Shown: in pieces, positions 43,758 through 49,211 of the stretch | Numbering within the stretch: the first letter of the stretch is position 1 | How the letters are laid out: the number at the start of each line of letters is the position of its first letter | Assembly: GCA_016783715.1 (NCBI GenBank) | Contig: JADHWA010000003.1 | Span: 1-49,211, forward strand | DNA length: 49,211 nucleotides | Source: Candidatus Omnitrophota bacterium | GTDB lineage: Bacteria > Omnitrophota > Gorgyraeia > Gygaellales > Profunditerraquicolaceae | Reading direction: 5' to 3' | The notes under the pieces: model-generated | Told to the model about the DNA's origin: nothing | The model's input: the letters and a program-made list of their open reading frames with translations, nothing else | Database searches by the model: none | Translations under genes and position numbers: made by a program

Positions 43758-45255
43758 CTTGACGTATAGCCTCAAACAAGGCCTTTGCCTTATTGACGGT
43801 TTCAAGATATTCCTTATTGGGCAGAGAATCCGCCACAATTCCCGCCCCTGCCTGAATATAGGCGACTCCCCCTTTGATCACTATCGTCCTTATGGTAATA
43901 CAGGTATCCATATTATGAGAGAAACTAAAATAACCCACACAGCCCGCATAGGGGCCACGGCGTAGATTCTCTAACTCATCTATGATCTCCATGGCGCGGA
44001 TCTTTGGACTGCCGCTGACTGTCCCTGCGGGAAAGCCAGCCCTCAAGACCTCATATACATCTAGATTATCCTGCAACCTCCCTCTGACCTCAGTCACCAG
44101 ATGCATTACATGGGAGTATTTTTCTACGTTCATAAACTCACTTAGCTTGACAGTCCCGGGCTTACAGACCCGGCCTAAATCATTCCTTCCGAGATCAACC
44201 AGCATTATGTGCTCTGCTCTCTCCTTTGAGTCATGCAAGAGCTCCTTCTCAAGCCGCAGATCCTCAGCCTGATTCCGCCCCCGTGGCCGCGTGCCGGCAA
44301 TCGGCCTGGTCCTAACCACCCCTTCCTCACAACGCACCAGCATCTCAGGAGATGACCCGACTAAATAAAAACCCTTAAACTTCAAGAAATACATATAGGG
44401 CGAGGGATTGAGGCTGCGCAGAGCCCGATAGATATCAAAAGGCTCTCCGGTAATTTTCGCAGAGAACCGCTGCGAGAGAACAGTCTGGATAATATCACCT
44501 TTTCTTATGAAAACCTTTGCCTTCTTAATAATCTCCTGAAATTCACTCCTTTTAAAGTTAGAGTTGATTCTTATTTTATTCGATTTGCCGCTTTTTTGCT
44601 TAACAAGGGTAATCTCTCCTTTAAGCTGAGCCTGGATATCCTTGATCTTCCCAAGGGCCTGCCTATAAAGCCTGCGTTTGGACTTCTGTGATAGGGCCGC
44701 CTTCTTTGGCTCCGGGAGGATGACATTTGTGACGATCTTTATAGTATGATTTATATGATCAAAGACCAGAATAGTATCGGTAAGCATAAATACCGAATCA
44801 GGCAGCCTTAAATCATCCCGGTTTTTATCGGGGATATCTTCAAAGAACCTGATCAGGTCATAACCGGCAAAACCTACCAGGCCGCCGTAAAACCGAGGAA
44901 GCCCCTTTATCGGAACCGCCTTGAACCTCTGCATAATCTTTTTTATCTCCTGCAGCGGGTCGCTCTTGGTTATAAAACGGCGGACACTCTTCCTGCTAAA
45001 ATCCCTGATCTCGATATTTCTTGCCTTACTGCGTATGACCAACGAAGGATTAGCCCCCAGGAATGAAAATTTGGCGATATTCTCCTGGCCTTCAACCGAT
45101 TCTAAGAGAAAGGAGTACTCGCCTTTTTTGATCTTTAAAAACGCAGATACCGGTGTATCCAGGTCGGCATTGATCTGGCCGTAGACCGGAATCACATTCC
45201 CTTTTTTGGTAAGTTTTAAAAACTCTTCTTCTGATGGATAATAAGAATTTCTCAT
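43735..45255 (-). CDS. trpE: Anthranilate synthase component I
   Basis: 506 residues. It converts chorismate to anthranilate with ammonia from TrpG. The C-terminal chorismate-binding half has KGDIIQTVLSQRFSAKI, TRPIAGTRPRGRN, EHIMLVDLGRNDLGRVCKPG and FPAGTVSGSPKIRAMEIIDE. The N-terminal regulatory part begins [20 protein letters not shown]. PabB is a less likely alternative. The start overlaps the hisI stop (TAATG). The last residues (TPHPNK) are read from a family A palindrome. Confidence 0.9.
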   Translation of the reverse strand: MRNSYYPSEEEFLKLTKKGNVIPVYGQINADLDTPVSAFLKIKKGEYSFLLESVEGQENIAKFSFLGANPSLVIRSKARNIEIRDFSRKSVRRFITKSDPLQEIKKIMQRFKAVPIKGLPRFYGGLVGFAGYDLIRFFEDIPDKNRDDLRLPDSVFMLTDTILVFDHINHTIKIVTNVILPEPKKAALSQKSKRRLYRQALGKIKDIQAQLKGEITLVKQKSGKSNKIRINSNFKRSEFQEIIKKAKVFIRKGDIIQTVLSQRFSAKITGEPFDIYRALRSLNPSPYMYFLKFKGFYLVGSSPEMLVRCEEGVVRTRPIAGTRPRGRNQAEDLRLEKELLHDSKERAEHIMLVDLGRNDLGRVCKPGTVKLSEFMNVEKYSHVMHLVTEVRGRLQDNLDVYEVLRAGFPAGTVSGSPKIRAMEIIDELENLRRGPYAGCVGYFSFSHNMDTCITIRTIVIKGGVAYIQAGAGIVADSLPNKEYLETVNKAKALFEAIRQVTPHPNK

Positions 45256-45590
45256 TACTTGATTAACCTGTAAAAACAGCTGCGATTACCCGTATGACAG
45301 GCTACCCCACTCTGGCGCACACTGATAAGCAGCGCATCCATATCGCAGTCGTATCTAACCTGCTTGACAAACTGAAAATTTCCCGAAGTTGCCCCCTTCA
45401 CCCAATACTGGCGGCGGGATCGCGACCAAAAAACAGTTTTTTTGAGCCTGAGTGTACGCTTCAGGGATTCCTTATTCATATAGGCTAGCATCAATACTTC
45501 TTTGCTCTTATAATCCTGGATGACCGCCGGAACCAACCCCTTGCGGTCATACTTTATTAAATTTGCATCGAATTTCTTTGTCTTTTTCAT
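45255..45590 (-). CDS. hisI: Phosphoribosyl-AMP cyclohydrolase
   Basis: 111 residues, HisI domain only with no HisE fusion; opens the adenine ring of PR-AMP in histidine synthesis. Signature regions are [36 protein letters not shown] and [20 protein letters not shown] followed by NRSCF, with the metal-binding Asp and Cys residues. It overlaps hisF by 4 nt (ATGA). Confidence 0.95.
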   Translation of the reverse strand: MKKTKKFDANLIKYDRKGLVPAVIQDYKSKEVLMLAYMNKESLKRTLRLKKTVFWSRSRRQYWVKGATSGNFQFVKQVRYDCDMDALLISVRQSGVACHTGNRSCFYRLIK

Positions 45591-46342
45591 AATCTAACCG
45601 GCACTCCTTTATCCTTTAGGTAATCCTTTACCTGTTTAACCGAAAGCTCCTGGTAGTGAAATACCGAAGCAGCCAGAGCTGCATCAGCGCCAGATCTAGC
45701 GAAGACCTCATAAAAATGCTCTAGCCTACCTGCTCCTCCGGAGGCAATCACCGGAATCCCTACAGCAGTACTGATTGTCTTTGTCAATTCAAGGTCATAA
45801 CCGTCTTTTGTGCCGTCATAATCCATGCTGGTCAAGAGGATCTCTCCGGCCCCTAATCCGGCAACCTGCTTCGACCATTCTACGGCATCCAGGTCCACCG
45901 GAGTCCTGCCGCCGTTAATATAAACTTTCCAGCCATCTGCCTCTTTTTTGACATCAATAGCAACCACGATACACTGGCTGCCGAACTTAAGGCTAGCCCT
46001 GCTTATAAGCTCAGGCAACTTCACTGCCGCAGTATTAATTGAAACTTTATCCGCTCCGGCATTTAAGAGATCCCTGATATCTGAGATATTTCTCACCCCG
46101 CCGCCTACGGTAAAAGGCATGTAGATATTCACCGCGATCGCCTCTACCAGACCTATCAGCGTAGATCTGTTTTCGTAGCTGGCGGTGATATCTAAAAATA
46201 CTAACTCGTCTGCCTTCTGCTGATCATAGATCCTGGCCACCTCTACCGGGTCGCCGGCATCACGCAGACCTAAAAACTTTACACCTTTTACCACCCGGCC
46301 CTCTTTAATGTCCAGGCAGGGGATTATACGCTTGGTAAGCAT
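45587..46342 (-). CDS. hisF: Imidazole glycerol phosphate synthase cyclase subunit HisF
   Basis: 251-residue TIM barrel. Catalytic Asp residues are in [18 protein letters not shown] (D11) and [20 protein letters not shown] (about D130). Phosphate-binding GG motifs are FTVGGGVRN and VIASGGAG. With HisH it makes imidazole glycerol phosphate and AICAR. Confidence 0.96.
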   Translation of the reverse strand: MLTKRIIPCLDIKEGRVVKGVKFLGLRDAGDPVEVARIYDQQKADELVFLDITASYENRSTLIGLVEAIAVNIYMPFTVGGGVRNISDIRDLLNAGADKVSINTAAVKLPELISRASLKFGSQCIVVAIDVKKEADGWKVYINGGRTPVDLDAVEWSKQVAGLGAGEILLTSMDYDGTKDGYDLELTKTISTAVGIPVIASGGAGRLEHFYEVFARSGADAALAASVFHYQELSVKQVKDYLKDKGVPVRL

Positions 46343-46346
46343 GCTT

Positions 46347-46781
46347 TTACTTTACGGGCTTCTCTAAAAACACCTGAAGCAGTCCCCAGGTTTCTTTGCC
46401 AGCTTTCCCGTCAACCTTCAGATCATTAGCCTTCTGAAAGGCCCGGACAGCCTCTTTGGTTCTTTGGCCCATTTTACCGTCAATCTTCCCCGGGTCAAAG
46501 CCGGCACTACTTAAAGCCATCTGAATATCTTTTGTCGATGGCTTAGGACTCTCTAACTTCGGACTCTTCTTTGCTTGCTTCTGATTAAGTTCCCAGATTA
46601 CATCCTTTAGATCAGATATCTCATCATCTTTAAGCTCGACCTGCGATTCAAGGAGCGAAATCTGATCTCTTAGCCCCTGCACCTGTAAATCGTCACCTTT
46701 CTTAGTTGATGTGGCGCAGCCACCAAGAACAAAAACAAACCCGACTAACAACAATAGCACAAAAATTCTTTTTATATACAT
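46347..46781 (-). CDS. Predicted lipoprotein with coiled coil and peptidoglycan-binding domain
   Basis: 144 residues. A hydrophobic signal ([17 protein letters not shown]) ends in a lipobox with Cys22. Residues ~35-70 have heptad-like Leu/Ile spacing ([20 protein letters not shown]), a likely coiled coil. Residues ~84-138 match the PG_binding_1 fold: [37 protein letters not shown] and TWGLLQ. It would tether the cell wall to a lipid membrane. It overlaps the end of hisA by 10 nt and precedes hisF by 4 nt, so it is embedded in the his operon with no obvious metabolic role. Confidence 0.85.
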   Translation of the reverse strand: MYIKRIFVLLLLVGFVFVLGGCATSTKKGDDLQVQGLRDQISLLESQVELKDDEISDLKDVIWELNQKQAKKSPKLESPKPSTKDIQMALSSAGFDPGKIDGKMGQRTKEAVRAFQKANDLKVDGKAGKETWGLLQVFLEKPVK

Positions 46782-47521
46782 ACTCCCTCTCCTTTCTTAG
46801 TTCCGCCGATCTTCAGCGCTGCACTCAATGTAAACTTCCCTTCGTATAAGGCCTTGCCGACAATTACTCCGGTTAGACCCTCTTTCTCCAGAACCTTAAG
46901 CCGCCTTAGGTCCTGCAGGCAAGATACCCCCCCTGAGGCGATAACCTTCATGGTGCTTATCTTAAGCAGTTTTTTTAGCTCTCTTATGCTCGGGCCTTTT
47001 AAGGTTCCGTCTTTGGAGATATCCGTATAGATAACCTCTCTGAAACCGTTATTCTCCAATGAAGCAGCAAACTCCGAAGTCCTTATCCGCCGGCCGGAAC
47101 TCTTCCAGCCCTTGGTCATCAATATGTCATTCTTGACATCAATGCTGACAATGACCTTGCCTCTAAATTCTCTGGACACCTTCTCCAGAAACGCCTGATC
47201 CTGGATAGCCCTGGTGCCCAAGACTACCCGCCGCACTCCAAACCCTAGAACCTTTCTTATCATCCCAATACTTCTTAGGCCTCCGCCGAACTGTACCGGG
47301 ATATCAATATTTTGGGCAATCTGCTTTACTATCTTTAAGTTTTTTGGCACCCCTTGAATTGCCCCATTCAGGTCAACCAGGTGAATTAGCCCAGCGCCCT
47401 GGCTTACCCAATCCCTGGCAGTCTTTAGAGCATCCCGGGAGTAGACCCTCTGATCTCTCTCTCCCTGGACAAGCCGCACGACCAAGCCATCTCTTAAATC
47501 AATAGCAGGAATTATCAGCAT
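46772..47521 (-). CDS. hisA: ProFAR isomerase HisA
   Basis: 249-residue TIM barrel (1-(5-phosphoribosyl)-5-[(5-phosphoribosylamino)methylideneamino]imidazole-4-carboxamide isomerase). Catalytic Asp residues are in PAIDLRDGLVVRLVQG and IYTDISKDGTLKGPS. VQFGGGLRS and VIASGGVS bind the phosphates. It overlaps hisH by 7 nt. Confidence 0.95.
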   Translation of the reverse strand: MLIIPAIDLRDGLVVRLVQGERDQRVYSRDALKTARDWVSQGAGLIHLVDLNGAIQGVPKNLKIVKQIAQNIDIPVQFGGGLRSIGMIRKVLGFGVRRVVLGTRAIQDQAFLEKVSREFRGKVIVSIDVKNDILMTKGWKSSGRRIRTSEFAASLENNGFREVIYTDISKDGTLKGPSIRELKKLLKISTMKVIASGGVSCLQDLRRLKVLEKEGLTGVIVGKALYEGKFTLSAALKIGGTKKGEGVCI

Positions 47522-48141
47522 AGCTCTACAAAGTTTTTTAAAATCGCCAGACCCTCTTCCTGGCTCTTCTCCGGATGGAACTGAACCCCATAGAGGTTAT
47601 CTTTGGAAACAACAGCAGCAAATTCAAAACCATATTCGCAGGTGGCCTCAATCGTCTTTTTATCCGCCGGAGCCACATAATAAGAGTGACAGAAATATAC
47701 ACAGGGATCAGCCGCCAGGCCTCTTAAAAGAGGGCAATCTGACTCCCGAGTTGAAGGCTTGGTGATTTTAAGTTGATTCCACCCTATGTGGGGGATTTTT
47801 TTAACCTGACGGGGATCAAAACGCCTAACCTCCCCTGCAAACAGGCCTAACCCCTTCTCCTGCCTGGCTTCCTGACTTCTCTCAAAGAGCAGCTGCATCC
47901 CCAGACAGATCCCCAAAAGGGTCCTTTTACTGTTTAGTTCCTGCTTCAGGAAAGTATCGAACCCCTTCTTCTTCAACTCCAAGATAGCATCATCAAAAGC
48001 GCCTACCCCGGGAAGGACTATCTTATCCCCATCTTTCAACTTTTTAGGGGAGGAAATTACAGAAGTCTCCTGGCCAAAAGACTCCAGGGCCTTCTGTACG
48101 CTGTGAATATTCCCCATTCCATAGTCAATAATCGCGATCAT
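47515..48141 (-). CDS. hisH: Imidazole glycerol phosphate synthase glutaminase subunit HisH
   Basis: 208-residue class I glutamine amidotransferase. The catalytic triad is Cys79 in LLGICLGMQLLFERS and His189/Glu191 in GVQFHPEKS; DYGMGNIHSVQKAL is the N-terminal signature. It feeds ammonia to HisF. The ATG abuts the family A13 terminus (CTCATTAAA) with no Shine-Dalgarno. Confidence 0.96.
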   Translation of the reverse strand: MIAIIDYGMGNIHSVQKALESFGQETSVISSPKKLKDGDKIVLPGVGAFDDAILELKKKGFDTFLKQELNSKRTLLGICLGMQLLFERSQEARQEKGLGLFAGEVRRFDPRQVKKIPHIGWNQLKITKPSTRESDCPLLRGLAADPCVYFCHSYYVAPADKKTIEATCEYGFEFAAVVSKDNLYGVQFHPEKSQEEGLAILKNFVELC

Positions 48142-48338
48142 TTTAATGAGCAGACGACTTACGGAACGACAGTGACGTAAGTCGTAGGCCGTAAGGCCGT
48201 CTACGAATTAACCCCGCCCTTTTGGCAGGGTAGCTTATTTAAATTATATCCCCGCCAAAAGAGCGGGAAAAGTTCGGACATATAAGTTATGTCGTCAAAA
48301 TTATTAATATATTGTTCCATAACTTATGTCCTCACTTA
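48142..48338. repeat. Family A element A13 between hisB and hisH
   Basis: About 197 bp. Hairpin 1: GCAGACGACTTACG with CGTAAGTCGT, almost the same as A4. The central stem is a fifth type: CCCGCCCTTTTGGC with GCCAAAAGAGCGGG, one mismatch. Hairpin 3: GGACAT..AAGTTATG with CATAACTTATGTCC. The hisB TAA stop and the hisH ATG mark its two ends. Confidence 0.93.
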
Positions 48339-48947
48339 ATCAATCAAACCTTTTGTTGAAGGGATACCTTTACGGCGGGCATCTATCTGCGTGGCCTGGT
48401 CAAGAGCCTTGCCAAAAGCCTTAAATACAGGCTCAAGGTTTGTGTGCAGGTCAGTATTGGCGCCTGAGATTTTTATATTTAGGTTCATCCCTAATTTATT
48501 AGCAAAGGACTCAAAGAAATGGTTGGCATATTCCAGATTATATCCGAACTCATCTCTATCAATAACTGAACCAACCGGCCTTTCTATCTCTTTAAAGAAA
48601 GCTCTGCCGCTTAAGTCAAGAACGACATTAGCTACCACATCCTCCATAGGGAATGAAGCTGACCCGCTGCGCTTAATGCCTAATTTATCTGTTAAGGCAT
48701 CCTTGAATGCCTCCCCTAAGACAAGCCCGATATCTTCATTTGTATGATGCATATCGACCTTTGCAGTATCCCCCTTGGCCTTCAGCTCTAAATCAAACAA
48801 CCCGTGAAAAGCAAATAGCTCCAGCATATGGTTCAGGAGCCCGATCGGAGTATCTATCTTAGACTTACCTTCTCCGTCAACAGTTAACTTAACCGTTATA
48901 TTGGTTTCGGTAGTCTTACGGGATTTCGTAGCAACTCTCTTTTTCAT
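48336..48947 (-). CDS. hisB: Imidazoleglycerol-phosphate dehydratase (monofunctional HisB)
   Basis: 203 residues, dehydratase domain only, without the HAD phosphatase found in E. coli HisB. IDTPIGLLNHMLELFAFHG, VDMHHTNEDIGLVLGEAFKD, MEDVVANVVLDLSGRAFF and FFESFANKLGMNLNI carry the Mn-binding His/Glu residues. The C-terminus DARRKGIPSTKGLID is typical. GGGG 10 nt before the ATG may serve as ribosome site. Confidence 0.96.
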   Translation of the reverse strand: MKKRVATKSRKTTETNITVKLTVDGEGKSKIDTPIGLLNHMLELFAFHGLFDLELKAKGDTAKVDMHHTNEDIGLVLGEAFKDALTDKLGIKRSGSASFPMEDVVANVVLDLSGRAFFKEIERPVGSVIDRDEFGYNLEYANHFFESFANKLGMNLNIKISGANTDLHTNLEPVFKAFGKALDQATQIDARRKGIPSTKGLID

Positions 48948-48959
48948 AGTGATTACCCC

Positions 48960-49211
48960 TTTAATGAGCGCATAACTTAGCGAAGCTAAATTATAGCGTC
49001 TATGGTTTTACATGTCGATCAGCGTGCGCTAATTACACCCCCCACCACTTTTTAATAAAAGTCTAAAATAAAATTAACGGTATAACTAACCATTCTTTAC
49101 TTAAATCCCCCAACCCACTCTTTCTCTAAAAAGTGGTGGGGGGTAAATTCGGACACGGCTTTTTTGCCAATAGCTTACGTCATTTCATTCCGTAAACTAT
49201 GTCCTCATTTA
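48960..49211. repeat. Family A element A14 upstream of hisB, reaching the window edge
   Basis: About 252 bp. Hairpin 1: GCGCATAACTTAGC with a decayed partner and outer GTGCGC. The central stem is CCCCCCACCACTTTTT with AAAAAGTGGTGGGGGG. Hairpin 3 is degraded, retaining GGACA/TGTCC. It ends CCTCATTTA exactly at the edge; the final TTA on the minus strand may be the TAA stop of the next upstream gene, by analogy with the other copies. Confidence 0.88.

Noticed and set aside
5936-49211. Family A as integron attC sites or a cassette array
   Set aside because: The ends lack RYYYAAC/GTTRRRY core sites, the neighbours are conserved housekeeping genes in canonical order, and no integrase is present.
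5936-49211. Family A as a CRISPR array
   Set aside because: Copies are long, imperfect, kilobases apart and separated by complete genes; there are no short regular repeats with unique spacers.

Overview
The window is a tightly packed bacterial chromosome segment in which every recognisable complete gene is on the minus strand; the left margin also holds the tail of one plus-strand frame. It reads from right to left as a histidine/tryptophan operon, a protein-export and DNA-repair group, and then one very long ribosomal/transcription supercluster. Absence of rpmD (L30), the single continuous secE-to-rplQ cluster, lysine-rich tails on several ribosomal proteins and a very high density of intergenic palindromes suggest an uncultured lineage of the PVC group, most likely Omnitrophota. 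That assignment is inference; no rRNA gene is present to confirm it.

Layout in transcription order (high to low coordinates): hisB, hisH, hisA, a peptidoglycan-binding lipoprotein, hisF, hisI, trpE (48.9-43.7 kb); rpsP, yajC, secDF (43.5-40.6 kb); a shortened mfd, a SurA-like chaperone, pdxA, rsmA (40.6-36.0 kb); a 432-base gap with the only strong sigma70-type promoter I can see; then tRNA-Thr, rpmG, tRNA-Trp, secE, nusG, rplKAJL, rpoBC, rpsL, rpsG, fusA, tuf and the S10/spc/alpha genes to rplQ (35.5-2.8 kb), ending in an aminotransferase and leuC. A plus-strand transposase-like gene end lies at the extreme left.

The most striking feature is not a gene. Fourteen copies of a roughly 200-250 bp palindromic element (family A; one is a short deletion form and one is very divergent) sit between genes, many of them inside the ribosomal supercluster. 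Each full copy has a hairpin at each end and a large central hairpin. The outer sequences TGAG and CTCA, and the internal CGAA and TTCG, also pair, so the whole can fold as a cloverleaf (four-way junction). Stem sequences differ between copies but remain complementary. In transcription direction the element usually begins at the stop codon of the upstream gene (TAAGTGAG) and ends with CTCATTTAA directly before the ATG of the next gene, usually without a Shine-Dalgarno sequence. Folding would hold stop and start codons side by side across about 200 nt, suggesting a structural device for translational coupling or reinitiation.

Other unusual structures are: two tandem ~200 bp repeats downstream of tRNA-Trp, each holding a miniature tRNA-like acceptor/T-arm; a GCGCAAAG palindromic repeat that has become the signal peptide of the SurA-like protein; a second three-hairpin family (B) at rplP-rpmC and rplJ-rplL; and gene ends (rplE, trpE, rplJ, leuC) that read into repeats and gain extra C-terminal residues.
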